From Zasmidium citrigriseum (taxonomy: Eukaryota > Ascomycota > Dothideomycetes > Mycosphaerellales > Mycosphaerellaceae): a stretch of DNA of 64,000 bases. Location of the stretch: NCBI GenBank assembly GCA_002786025.1, contig NHNW01000008.1, forward strand, positions 248,001 to 312,000. Reading direction: 5' to 3'. This document shows positions 1-11,265 of this stretch, one piece after another. A program made the position numbers and the translations under genes. Below the pieces are notes generated by a model, which had not been told where the DNA came from, ran no database searches, and saw only the letters and a list, made by a program, of their open reading frames with translations. Every line of letters begins with the position of its first letter. Position 1 is the stretch's first letter.

Positions 1-1455
1 GTGTATAAAGCCTATCGGCTATATCCAGATGACTACCTCGCCTTCATTCAGCCAACCGTCAGCGACGAGCAAGGCGGCCACCTTCCGCTGACAGCCACGA
101 CTACAAACCTGATCGCTCGAAGTGTTGCGGTACCTTCGAGACTATACTATACAGCCACTCCAGAGCAGCCGCTTGCAGGCCTGAGGTTCGCCGTGAAGGA
201 CATCTACCACGTTCAGGGCATTCCGACGAGCGGCGGCAATCGGGCGTATTATTACCTGTATGGCACGCAGAATGCCACCGCGCCCTCCGTACAAAGATTG
301 ATCAACCAAGGTGCGGTGTTGGTGGGTAAGACTGGTACTGTACAGTTCGCAAATGGAGATCGAGTGACGGCGGACTGGGTTGACGTGCATTGTCCATTTA
401 ATCCACGAGGCGATGGATATCAAGATCCATCTGGATCGTCCACAGGATCCGGCGCGGCAATCGGTGCATACGAGTGGTTGGACCTGGCTGTTGGCAGCGA
501 CACAGGAGGTTCCATGCGTGGTCCGGCGGGTGCTCAGGGGATCTATGGCAATCGTCCGTCGACGGGAGCCATTTCGATGGATCATGTCATTCCACTGAGT
601 CCGCATCTGGATACAGCCGGGGTTCTTGCTCGAAGTGCATCGCTTTGGGCAACTGCTGCGCATTCGTGGTACTCCAACTTCACAAGCTCGTTCCCATCAT
701 TCCCGCGCCACATCTATTATGCCAACACTTCTGCCGGATACAGCGACGACGGATCCTCGGACAATGGAGCATTGGAGCTCGTTGAAGCGTTCGTCGATCG
801 ACTCCAGGGATTTCTGAATGCAAATCGCACATCAGCAAACATCACACATGCCTGGATCGATACGCATCCTCCAGAAGCACCGGCAGACATCTCGAGCATG
901 CTGTACACCACGTATGGCGTCTTGACAGCAGTCGATCAGTTCAACCTCCTCGGCCAGCCTCTGTTCGGCGATTATGCAGCCCAGCACGATGGCCGTCTGC
1001 CTTACATTAACCCCGGCCCGCTGGTGCGTTGGCAATGGGGCCAGAACCACAGCTCCTCGTATGATGCGGCCGTCCATAACATGACGCTCTTCCGGGACTG
1101 GTGGTCCACGCACGGCTACGGCGTCTCCAACAACGAGACCTGTTCTGAGGGCATCTACGTCTACCCATGGGCTCTGGGTACGCCAAATTATCGAGACGAG
1201 TACTTCGATGCTCCGACTCAGCCTCCGCTCGGATTTGCTGATTGGGCGGTGGCAGGGTATGCTGGAGCGTCCGAGCTAGTGGTGCCGGTAGGAGAAGTCC
1301 CGTACAGCAGCAGGGTCTCAGGGAAGACGGAATATCTGCCTGTCAGCGTGAGCTTACTCGTGGCAAAGGGCTGTGATCTGATGCTGGCCAACTTGGTGAG
1401 AGAGCTGGAGAGAAAGGGGATTTTGAAGGAGAGTAAGACGGGTTCAAGAATATAG
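1..1455 (+). CDS. Amidase-signature family hydrolase, 5'-truncated by window edge
   Basis: The open frame runs from the first base of the window, so the true start lies upstream; 484 codons remain. The amidase-signature Ser-cisSer-Lys triad is visible: Lys66 in [11 protein letters not shown], cis-Ser147 in [10 protein letters not shown] and the nucleophilic Ser171 in [13 protein letters not shown] (numbering from base 1). These residues are what the family uses to hydrolyse amide bonds, so a catalytically competent enzyme is expected. The physiological substrate cannot be read from the sequence; fungal relatives are often annotated simply as amidase or Glu-tRNA(Gln) amidotransferase subunit A-like. 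The frame ends in a clear stop with no further exon apparent. Confident on family, not on substrate. Confidence 0.85.
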   Translation: MYKAYRLYPDDYLAFIQPTVSDEQGGHLPLTATTTNLIARSVAVPSRLYYTATPEQPLAGLRFAVKDIYHVQGIPTSGGNRAYYYLYGTQNATAPSVQRLINQGAVLVGKTGTVQFANGDRVTADWVDVHCPFNPRGDGYQDPSGSSTGSGAAIGAYEWLDLAVGSDTGGSMRGPAGAQGIYGNRPSTGAISMDHVIPLSPHLDTAGVLARSASLWATAAHSWYSNFTSSFPSFPRHIYYANTSAGYSDDGSSDNGALELVEAFVDRLQGFLNANRTSANITHAWIDTHPPEAPADISSMLYTTYGVLTAVDQFNLLGQPLFGDYAAQHDGRLPYINPGPLVRWQWGQNHSSSYDAAVHNMTLFRDWWSTHGYGVSNNETCSEGIYVYPWALGTPNYRDEYFDAPTQPPLGFADWAVAGYAGASELVVPVGEVPYSSRVSGKTEYLPVSVSLLVAKGCDLMLANLVRELERKGILKESKTGSRI

Positions 1456-1819
1456 ACAACACATTAGGGTGGTGTTCTGATGAAGGTCATTGCTGCCCTT
1501 GCAAGTAGAGGTGAGGCGCGTTTCGCCTGGCCAAGCTGGTTCATTTCCCATCGACATCGTCGCCAGAAAGGATGATATTGTCGCACACGGAGGCATTACT
1601 GCAATGTGAATACCGAAAAGTGCTCGTGAGACTGGTGAGTGTAGGAAAAAGGAAGAGAAGTCCACGGAAGGATTCACTCCTCATTTAAGCTTCGCGGGTC
1701 GGCCCTCGGCTGCAGGCATGGGTTCTAAAGTTTTGGTGGTAAGCGAAATCGGGAGGGCGATTTGGCGTTCACATTTCTACGACTCACCTCTGAACATTCA
1801 CCTGCCATTGACCGCCAAG
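1456..1819. other. Intergenic, presumed aconitase promoter/5' UTR
   Basis: I find no gene here. An upstream in-frame ATG at 1718 could extend the aconitase by 34 residues, but the added peptide does not look like a mitochondrial presequence, so this is more likely leader sequence. Confidence 0.4.
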
Positions 1820-4303
1820 ATGTTGGCCGCCAGGAGAACGGCCAATGCCAGGCCGCATGTCAACCTCTTTGCCCTTCCTGGCTCGCTGCGGCAAGGAGTC
1901 TACCTCCAGCAACGCGGTCTCGCGACTCCCGCCGAGAATCCCACTGCGAGCGATGTATCTGCGCGAACGCCGCCGTATTCGAAGCTTCTGCGACGATTGC
2001 ATGAAGTGAGAAGGCTTCTACCATCCCGAAAGCTCACACTCGCCGAAAAAATCTTGTTCTCCCATCTCGACAACCCAGAGGAATCGTTGCTCGAAGGGAC
2101 CAACAATGGCGCAGACATTCGAAGCAACGCCAATCTCAAGCTCAAGCCTGATCGCGTGGCTATGCAAGACGCCAGTGCACAGATGGCATTGCTGCAGTTC
2201 ATGAGCTGCGGCATGCCGACTACTGCGGTGCCTGCGAGTATACACTGCGACCACATGATTGTTGGTGAGAAGGGAGCGGACACGGATCTTCCAAACAGTA
2301 TCAAGGGGAATAAAGAGGTGTATGATTTCTTGGAGAGTGCTGGAAAGAGATATGGAATTGAGTTCTGGCCTCCTGGGGCTGGCATCATCCACCAGACGGT
2401 TTTGGAGAACTATGCTGCGCCTGGATTGATGATGTTGGGCACGGACAGCCACACACCGAATGCTGGAGGACTGGGTGCTATCGCGATTGGTGTGGGTGGT
2501 GCCGACGCTGTCGACGCATTGGTAGACGCACCCTGGGAGCTGAAGGCACCCAAGATTCGAGGAGTGCGGTTGGAAGGCAAGCTCTCCGGATGGGCATCGC
2601 CAAAGGACATCATTCTGGCGCTGGCTGGAAAGCTTACCGTCCGAGGAGGCACTGGTTACATTACCGAATACTTCGGACCTGGTGTAGAGTCTCTCAGCTG
2701 CACCGGCATGGCTACTGTCTGCAACATGGGGTAAGTTGATGACCCGACATCGCGAAGAGTCAGTACTAACGCACTATGCAGAGCCGAAGTTGGCGCAACC
2801 ACATCCATCTTCCCTTATACACCAAACTCACACGGCCCTTACCTGCAAGCAACACATCGCGGTGCCATTGCTGAGCAGGCGTCTGCGATTGCTGCTTCTC
2901 CTGGTCCACATAACCTCCTGGCTGCCGACTCCGAATGCGAGTACGACGATATCGTAACAATCAATCTCTCCGACCTCGAACCTCACATCAACGGGCCTTT
3001 CACGCCCGACCTATCTACCCCTCTATCCGCGTTCAAACAGACTGTCGAGAAGAACGAGTGGCCCACGACATTCGGCGCAGGCTTGATTGGCAGCTGTACC
3101 AACAGCTCTTATGCCGACATGACTCGCGCAGAATCCCTTGTCCAGCAGGCGTCTGCGGCTGGTCTCAAGCCCAAAGCCGACTTTTTCATTACTCCTGGAA
3201 GCGAGCAAATTCGTGCCACTGTCGAGCGCGATGGAACGCTGGGCACCTTCACCGACGCTGGCGGTCTTGTCCTCGCTAATGCTTGCGGGCCTTGTATCGG
3301 CCAGTGGAGCCGTACCGATGGCGTCAAGAAGGGCGAGGCCAATGCCATCTTCACTTCCTATAACCGCAACTTCCCTGCCCGAAACGACGGCAACAACAAG
3401 ACCATGAACTTCCTCGCCTCTCCCGAGCTTGTCACAGCCATGTCCTACTCTGGCCGCACCGACTTCAACCCGATGACTGACAGCATTCCTACGCCTGACG
3501 GCAAGGAATTCCGCTTCCAGCCGCCATCTGGTATCGATCTTCCCAGCAAAGGTTTCGAGGCAGGCAACCCTCTCTTCCAGCCCAGCCCACCAGTGCCTAA
3601 TCCCTCTGTCTCCGTCGCCATCGATCCTTCGTCCGACCGTCTTGCCGTCCTCGAACCCTTCGAGCCCTTCCCTCAGGGAGAGCTTCAGGGCCTAAAGGTG
3701 CTTGTCAAGGTCAAGGGACAGTGCACAACGGATACAATCTCAGCTGCCGGCCCCTGGCTTAAGTACAAGGGTCACTTGCCTAACATTTCTGAAAATACGC
3801 TCATCGGCGCCATATCTGCAGACACCGGCGCTCAAAACACTGTGACCGATGTCGACGGCAAGTCGTACACCATCCCCGAACTTGCTTCCAAGTGGAAATC
3901 CGAAGGCCAGCCCTGGCTCGTCGTGGCAGAGCACAACTACGGAGAGGGCTCCGCACGAGAGCACGCCGCCTTGCAACCTCGCTATCTCGGAGGCAAGATC
4001 ATCCTCTCCAAGTCGTTCGCTCGTATCCACGAGACGAATCTCAAGAAGCAGGGCGTGGTTCCGCTTACGTTCGTCAACGAGGCCGACTACGACAAGATGA
4101 ACGGCTGCGACGAAGTCTCGACGGAGGGCCTGTATGACGTCCTCCAAGGCGGCGATGGAGAGATTGCTCTCATCGTGAAGAAGAAGGATTCTGGCGAGAC
4201 GCACCGTATATCTGTCAAGCACACCATGAGCAAGGATCAGCGTGCTTTTATTCGAGCCGGCTCAGCGCTGAATCTGCTGGCGCAGAAGTCGAAAGGGCAA
4301 TGA
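1820..4303 (+). CDS. Mitochondrial aconitase family protein, Aco2/AcoB-like
   Basis: Two exons (1820-2730 and 2782-4303) joined across a 51-bp intron with GTAAGT donor, TACTAAC branch and CAG acceptor; the product is about 810 residues. It has the [4Fe-4S] ligands of aconitases ([11 protein letters not shown] and [11 protein letters not shown]), the [15 protein letters not shown] substrate-loop region and the C-terminal swivel domain ([15 protein letters not shown]). The ATG at 1820 is preferred because it opens a basic, Arg-rich presequence ([12 protein letters not shown]) typical of mitochondrial import. Several signature positions differ from canonical fungal Aco1 as I recall it, and resemble the second aconitase (yeast Aco2, Aspergillus AcoB), which is reported to act in the homocitrate/lysine branch. 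The Aco2-type assignment is inference; aconitase family membership is certain. Confidence 0.92.
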
Positions 4304-4591
4304 ATGTAAAAAAAGATGTACGGGTTTGGTTTAATGATATCCTGGTGTAGTATGCAAAAGTCACTGTGAAACGACGTTCGATTGCGTGGCCTCTTCATTC
4401 CCATATGTTAATGACAGGCCAGCAACGAGGGCCTATTGCTCTACTCGGGCCCTGTACCGCGTGCCTATTAGCAAGCGCCTGACCAATCAACTGACCATTA
4501 CTTATAGAGTTTCTCACTAGGTTCCTGCGGACCCACAGGTGGTCTGGATGCGGTAGGGCTTCGAGACGTCAGCTCTTCGCATAGCTGAAGA

Positions 4592-5270
4592 ATGGTCGTT
4601 CTTATTTCCTCAAAGCATGTCTGCCAAGGAGGAACGATTCACTCTCAAACCAGATGCAGCATGCACCAGTGCACCGACGCTGCGGAACCCCATCTCGAAG
4701 AACCACCGCCTCCGCGAAAAGACGAGAAAGACATCGCCAAACTCCTTGAATCCCGAACGAAATCTTTCGTCGATGCCATCAACGCCCGAAACTTCACGCC
4801 TCCGACTTCGAATTCGGATCAGGACCCTTCGCCTTGGACGTTTCTACACAAGACCTTTACGGCAGATCTTTCTGGTCTGCTTTCCCGCGCTTCTGTCGAC
4901 TTGAGCCCTTCGTCCATCCGAATCCCGGGACCGATAAATTCTGAAGCTTCCGTCAATCGCAGAGGTATCGTCAACCTCTTCGCTTTCACGGCCGAGAAAT
5001 TTCCAGAATACCGTATGGCTATCAGCAATACAAGCACCTGGGTAAATGAGGATGGGAGCAGGGCGAATGTTTTCGTGAATGTGGATGTCTTGGGCTTGGA
5101 TGCCGGGAAAGGACTGGTGAGGAGGAGTGTTGGGGAGTTTGAGTAAGTGCCCAAGTAGGTGTTTTGGATAAGGGTGATGAGGCTGATGTGTTTGGGTTAA
5201 ATGGCGACTTATTGGGAGTCGGTGGCTTTGCACGAGGTTTAATGGGTTGGGAGGGATTTTGATTGAGTGA
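4592..5270 (+). CDS. Small NTF2-like (SnoaL-type) protein, splice at 3' end unresolved
   Basis: The first open frame (4592-5146, 184 codons) encodes a hydrophilic N-terminus and then a region resembling a cone-shaped NTF2-like fold, from AKLLESRTKSFVDAINARNF to LVRRSVGEFE. It ends at a GTAAGT donor. A frame further on (5199-5270) encodes KWRLIGSRWLCTRFNGLGG and a stop, which looks like the terminal strand of the same family. No AG lies at a position that would join the two in frame, so either the splice is unusual, a base is wrong, or the gene is decaying. The start is also uncertain: an internal ATG at MHQCTDAAE is possible. Function unknown; this fold is used by many small-molecule enzymes and binding proteins. 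Confidence 0.55.
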
Positions 5271-5399
5271 GGATGGAGATGGAACTGCTCAATCGACGTC
5301 TGATATCCTGTCCTTGGCATGCTCCAACGGGGTAGGATGCTGGTTGTATGGGCCTAGGTTGAAGTCTATCATGCTCCGATTCCAAGATAATCTTCGTTC

Positions 5400-8162
5400 T
5401 CATCTCACACGCACGCTGCTGAGACGGCTCGAACGTCGACGCTTGTCCGATGGCCGCTCAACGTCGTCATCCCCTGCACGCCGCCGCGTGTCTCGACCAG
5501 ATCCTCCGTTGATGGGATTGAATCTAGGCGTATTCCGGTGCTCCCGCCGTGTTCGGTACGCATGGTGCGTCGCACCCAATAATGCAGCCGCCGAACTTGC
5601 CTCATCCCCAAGCTCTGTACTGTCCGAATCATCGTGCAATAAACGACGGCGGTGTGCCTGGTTTCGTCGATGTGTTGAACTTGATGCAGCTGCCTGGCCT
5701 GCCCCGTTTTCTTGCTCGGGAGAGTCCAGATCGTTGTGTGCTAAGCGGGTGTCGATGATTTTGGTGTCATAGCTTGCATCGTAGATCTCTTCCCAGTTGC
5801 TTTCATCGTGTCTGAATTTGGAGGCGGCTCCTTTGGTCCAATTCTCCCGGTCTAATGTGGGTCAATGAACGAGTTGAATAAAGCGACATAGAGATATCAC
5901 TCACTCGAGAAAGCGACGCTCTCAGGCTTCACGAATTTTCTTGTGATTTCGATCCGCATGTTGTTGTACCTCAGACTGATTTCACACCACAATTCCAGCG
6001 TTTTCACACCGTCTTGATCCTCGAGCTGCCGTCCGTGTTGGATCGACCTGTTGACGAATGAGGGAGGGAGTCTCATCCATTGCTTGAAAACGTAGAATCC
6101 TGGGAGGATCTTTCCATTCTTGTCTCTGAGTGGCTCATGGTCTCGAGTTTCGTCGTTGGTCGTCAGAATCACGGTATGGGTGATGATAGGGTTTCCCACG
6201 GGAACGTGAAACTGCTGTAACGTAGGCAGAGTCTCTTCAAAGTGACCAGTGGTATCTGCGTTGGCTCCCTAGACCTTGTCAATCGCTGCTGAAGGCTGTA
6301 AATGAGGAATGCCAGTGTTACCTTTGGAATCAACCAGGTAATACGGTCGTGCACGATGTTACTCGTCTTTCGGCGCGATTTGGTATACATTGCATCTTTG
6401 AAAACGACTCCATCAACATGACGGCCCCGAGTATCGTATGCGTCGGGATGTCTCTTCCGACTGACATCTTCATCTTCGAAGAGGAGGCCAACCGCATGTT
6501 TTGAGGTGATGCTTGAAAGATCCAAATCATCGTCGATCATCAAAGCCCCAGTGGCAACCGGGGAATCACTGTACTGATCAGCTTAGCTCATACGTGCTTG
6601 AACAGCTACTAACTCATAATGCACCAATGACCTCTCAACCGTTATACTCCTTCGCGCAAAGTGCTGTTTGATACGCTTGTAAACATGTTCGTTCTCAGCT
6701 AGGCCGCCAGCAAGGACGATGTACTGCACAAAGTTAGTGGTAGTTCAGTACTGCGGTCAAATCGTGATATACTGCTGTGTCGAGGGTCAAGTTTCTCTCC
6801 TGTGCCTCGATGATGGCATCGATATGGGGATTGAAGAAACTGTGAATCAATTCACTGGGTGCTGGTCAGTAAGCATTCTGACGAGGCTATGGTGTGAGAA
6901 CTCACATCGGCAAATCAAACTCCTCTCTCTGCCTGTCACGCTCCCTCAAGTCATAAATGAACAAGGTGGCGTTCTCATCGTCCTTCTTGATACTTTGAAA
7001 CTCTTCAGTAGCCTTGGCAATAATTTCTTCCCGACTGAGATCCAACTTTTGGCAGACTCTTTTCATACCGCCCTTGCGTTCTTTGATCTCTTTCAAAAGC
7101 CATCTGACAAAAGTTTCGTCGACGTCAGTCGAGCCGCAACATATTCCTGCATAATAAGCATCTCAAAAGATCACATCGTTAGAACAAGATCAGCTTACCG
7201 TCCACGTTCACTTGAGAGACGCGATTCCGCTTCAGATCCTCCATTCGAGGCGGCAAGCGCAAGGTCACAATATCCTTTTCGAGCTCAGTAAGTCTCAAGT
7301 CCTCGCTTCAGTCGTATGTGCCTTACTGTGGTCCCGCCACCCATGTCTGTACTCTGGACGGCACATCCCCCCTACCAGGAGTCAGAATGTTCTCAAATGT
7401 CAGGCGGTCAGGTCTCACGAATTGTGCATATGCTTCGTCTGTAACTTGATTCTTCAAAATCGCCCGCAAGATTGAGGCTCCTGCACAGAGGGGCTCATAT
7501 ACGAATCGTACTCGTGGCAGCCCAGCATTCTTAGCCGCCTTCGCCATTCTCTCCGTGGCATCTTCTGTGGCCAGCAGCGGCACGGCCAGGTAGACAACAG
7601 TCCTGTCCACGTGCATGTCCAAGAAGCTGCTTCTTGCGGCTTCACATATCTCACTCCAGATTTTGCGGAACACTTCTTCCAGTAGCTCATCGTAATCGTG
7701 TCCAGCAGCGCGAAGCTGTTGATTCACCCGCCTCACTTGCCCGCTGGCCTGATGAATATCATACAGCTTCATTTTGAATCCAGTGATGCGACTCTCGAAA
7801 GGAATTGGATCAGCACTTTGCTTAAGCACAGATCTGCCAAAGTGAAACTGCCCCTTGTGCCAAGCAGCCACCATATGACCAATTTTGGACTTCTCGCCAG
7901 GGAGTTTGAATGCGCTCAAATCGGCCAGCTCCATGAGTTTGCCTGGTACCCTGGTTCCGTACGCAACGCTCCAGGTAGAGGTGCCGCAGTCGACGGCGAA
8001 TATAGTCCACGGCCGCTGATCTCGTGGCTCTGATGCAGCAAGATTAGTCGTATCTCGCAGGCCCGGATTAGGAATTTTACCCATTTGCTGCCTCTCAATC
8101 GAGGGTATAGCCTGGTTTGATGTCCGTTGGCCAGGCCCGGTATACTTGGTCCTCGCCATCAA
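5400..8162 (-). CDS. Hsp70/actin-like ATPase protein, module copy 1 (H1)
   Basis: I reconstruct ten exons: 8162-8081, 8029-7419, 7371-7327, 7274-7199, 7146-6906, 6854-6773, 6723-6614, 6568-6322, 6268-5905, 5851-5400, giving about 769 residues. The Hsp70/HSPA12-like nucleotide-binding fold shows phosphate-1 (VDCGTSTWSVAYG, about residue 40), the connecting RFVYEPLCAGASI (about 205), phosphate-2 (DMGGGTTDIVTL, about 240) and the adenosine motif (YIVLAGGLAENE, about 380). There is no canonical Hsp70 substrate-binding domain; instead comes a beta-rich segment (ITHTVILTTNDE to RKFVKPES) and an acidic-then-basic disordered tail with KRRRSSRL, a possible nuclear signal. The start is uncertain: ATGs at 8162, 8159 and 8083 all precede the first intron. 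It diverges from P1 (9125). The family is known as ATP-driven chaperone or sensor; the role here is unknown. Confidence 0.82.
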
Positions 8163-9124
8163 AAGTCACAGAGTCCCGATATGATGTCGTCCAAATATGG
8201 GCCTCATGTGGTAGGCCAAATGAGACTGCCGATCAGGACCTCGCTCCTGTGGCATAATTCGTACGCAGGAGTTGATCAACCTTCCACAGTCATGCATGAT
8301 TGGAAGATGTGTCGTTTGCGAGCGTTTGATATGTCGAGAGCCTTCCGCTGCCAGCGTAGTCCAGCAATGCCAGTCCATGCAGGTTGCCACAACTCCCGTA
8401 TTTTGCGATGAGATTGAGACCAGTGTTTCTGTAAGGGAACGGGGCCGAGTATGCACACTTCACCAGATTCGAGGCCATGAGAGCAAGTGTCGCTAAATCT
8501 GGAGCTCAGCTGCTTCATTGGTCCTCTCTGTAGACTCTGTTCTGTTCCTCATCAGTGACCATCGACTTCGACTCATGTTGCAAGGGCTGAAAGCTCCGCT
8601 GGTACCCCCAAGCGCTGTGCAACGTGATGCACAAATGTCGTGTAACCTTCGAACCAACGTGCTGCAGTCATGACCAATTTTGGTCCAAAGACGACAGTAC
8701 AGTCTGTAATAAATCCCAAGTCATGCTTTCAAGCCCAGAGCACGATAGGTTCGGAGGAACGAATGAAATACGTCGAGGCGTATGATCTGAACAAATGATT
8801 GAGTTCCGGCAGCTCGATGGTCTCTTCAGTCCTTGATTGCACTGTACCGAAGGTCGGGCTTGATAAGATACTGCAGGCGTCCGCGGAAAGAGGGGTGATC
8901 CAAGCATATGGACAGAAATCCGTTTGCCCAGCTTCATTCCGAGGGTTACTTTTTGCAGGCCCCAGATATTGGAGCACCCACATGAAGTGCCACCGTTTGA
9001 ACGATCTGCTGAGTCTGGGTCGCTGCTGAAACTGGTCTTGCGAAATTGCTGTAAGGCTCAGTGCTGCAGTCGAATGCTGCAAACCGCAATCAGTCGGTTT
9101 CTCCGACGACTTCGATCGACAGAC
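8163..9124. other. Divergent intergenic region between H1 and P1
   Basis: This 960-bp stretch separates the starts of two divergent genes and presumably holds both promoters. I see no coding exon I can support; the frames crossing it lack family resemblance. Upstream in-frame codons of P1 reach back to 8924 but show no similarity to P2. Confidence 0.4.
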
Positions 9125-10655
9125 ATGGAGAGCGACGAGATCTCCAGGGCTGACGTATATCGCCGCAAGCGGGATGCCATACGAAAGCTGTTGGAGTTCG
9201 TTGAAAAATATCCAGGGCCAACGGAAAGTACAGAAGACCACGATGCATTTTTCGCTTCTTTCCTGGCGCACCACCCTCTTCAGCGGATCAAAACGCAGAA
9301 TGGCCGCAGCTTCAACGATGCCTATCATACTGTCGCGACGTTCAAAGCCATGTTCAGGGAGACGTTGAACAAGTCGGGCCGAGGAGTACCAAAACGAATG
9401 GATGCCGCCATGCGATTCTTCTTCCTCAAGAAGGCATCGGCCTTTCGCAGCAAATATCTTCTCAAATGCGAGAGATCCACCGCGAGCATTCCGAGCACAG
9501 AAGATGGAACGGAGTCGAGCGAGGTTGATTCAGAGCGCTGCCAGGCCTCATCTCCGATGGCTGCCGGTGCCGGTGCCGGTGCAGTGTCTGTCAAGCGCAA
9601 TCCCATGTGGTCGGCATCGCCGAGACTCTCCAGACGCGGATCAGAAAGCGATCTACTCGTTGTGCCAAGTGCGATGCCGAGATATGGCAGGTATGGACAA
9701 GTCCTCTCAGAGGCTGGCAATGCGAGAACTGACTTGGGCGCAGCAAATATACTGCCCATCCACTCTTGTATGACCAGCCGCAGTCGCACGCAGCTAGTAT
9801 GGAGGTTCCTGCCAACAATTTGCCGCACGATGACGCGAGCGGCGATTTGGCGGATGGCATGAGCCCGGAGTTGCAAATCGACCTGAGATTTATCGAAGGC
9901 ATCATGAAGTCTGCCGAGCGAACGTACTCCCATTTTGGGATCTACCTTGCGGACCACTGGAACAAGCAAGCGTTGTTTTCATCAGCGCCATCAAGGAGAC
10001 TCGACTGTTTGTACCAGACAGCCTTCGGAAGCGAGTGGAGAATGGCTGTGACGTGGCTCAAGGAACAGCATCTGGCCGAGAATTCGGATGTTCTGTATTC
10101 TTTGACTGGAGCCGCCCTATTCCAAGAAGTCTACATGATGACGTCCAAACTAGCCTTGGATCGCCTCAAGCTCTTCTCAGACCGTGGTAAGCAATGTGAC
10201 TTGGAGATTTCTGAGCCAGAGTTGACTCCAATCCAGAAATTGAAGAAGCATCGAAGGACCTTAGCTGGCAATTGGCCGAGGCTCTCAAAGAGCACATGAA
10301 GTACCAGGACGCCTCCGCATATGAGCAATTCGACTTCGCCGCCACCGACTTGGAAGCTCGACTAAGCAAACTGTTCGAGGAAGCCTTGATGTTGAAGAGG
10401 GAAATCTGTGCCACCGACGCAGACATTCGGTTTGGCTGGTTTCTTCCAGGGCAGCCGTTCGACTTTGAGACCATGAGTTTCGACCGGTGGCATGCATCTT
10501 ATCCTCCTGGTGAGTTGCATCTGTACAATGTGGCCATGTGTTTCCTTCCCTACATCAAGCACGGAGGCGAAAAGGGAGGGGCTCCATTGTATCAGGCCGT
10601 GGTGAAGACAACCAGCCTGTGGGTTACAGGAACCCATTCCAAACATGAGAAATAG
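9125..10655 (+). CDS. Uncharacterised three-block partner protein, module copy 1 (P1)
   Basis: Three exons (9125-9690, 9744-10186, 10237-10655) give about 475 residues. I do not recognise the family. Comparison with P2 at 15400 defines three conserved blocks: an N-terminal helical block (ADVYRRKRDAIRKLLEFVEK through AMRFFFLKKASAF, about 9-118); a middle helical block (AERTYSHFGIYL, RLDCLYQTAFGSEWR, LAENSDVLYSLTGAALFQ, about 229-336); and a C-terminal block (LKEHMKYQ, LSKLFEEALMLKREI, RFGWFLPGQPFDFETM, VAMCFLPYI, about 340-475). The blocks are joined by variable linkers, one holding a GCCGGT hexamer repeat coding for Ala-Gly. There is no signal peptide or membrane segment. It sits head to head with an Hsp70-like gene, as its paralogue does, so it may be a client, adaptor or effector of that ATPase. 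That is inference from context only. Confidence 0.72.
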
Positions 10656-11265
10656 CCGGTCTGATTCCCTAGTATGGAGGCTTTGATGGCTGCGATGCGC
10701 AAGGATCGCATGGGCGATATGTGAGCTGAATAACGGTGTTGAAAACTTGCCCATCCTCGTTCGGTTCCATACTTGATGCGATGCGATCCATGAGCAATTT
10801 GTGGTATCAATTACACCCAAAGCTGTGGGCAATGGCGTTGACAAGTCGTTGGTTCATTTCTGAAGAGTTCTAGGTGGGATACATGTAATGAAGAGACGTG
10901 AGGGGAGGCGTGTCGTCTGATGCCAAGCTTCTAGCCGCCCCTCCGTCACGGCCCGGCCCGGAGCGGCGAAGCTCTGATTGGTCGAAACCGAGGCTGACGA
11001 GAGGCTGAGACGAGACTTCCGATCTTCATCTGTCCATGGCATTCCATACCGCTAACTTGGCTTCGAAGGGAGGTGATCCTTCTAGTGCCTGTCAGAATGC
11101 TGATTTAGTAGTCACTGCGACTGGCTTGATAATGTCGAGAAGATCAGCTAGCTCCGTGTGACACTCAACGGACTCTCACCGACATTGGTTGGATGAAAAA
11201 GTGTTTGTGTTTGTGCTGGAGTGACATCGTTCTCCATATGCTAGTTCAATACCGTGATAATTTGA
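10656..11265. other. Convergent intergenic region between the two modules
   Basis: The region lies between the P1 stop and the H2 stop. I see no gene, no terminal inverted repeats and no mobile-element remnant that would explain the duplication. Confidence 0.35.

Noticed and set aside
8163..9124. Upstream in-frame extension of P1 to 8924
   Set aside because: The added 67 residues have no similarity to P2, whose conserved part also starts just after its proposed Met.
9561..9584. GCCGGT hexamer repeats as a possible regulatory microsatellite
   Set aside because: It lies inside a P1 exon and simply codes for an Ala-Gly linker; repeat number is small.
9325..9969. 214-codon minus-strand frame opposite P1
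   Set aside because: It is antisense to exons of P1 that are conserved with P2; it has no conserved counterpart opposite P2.
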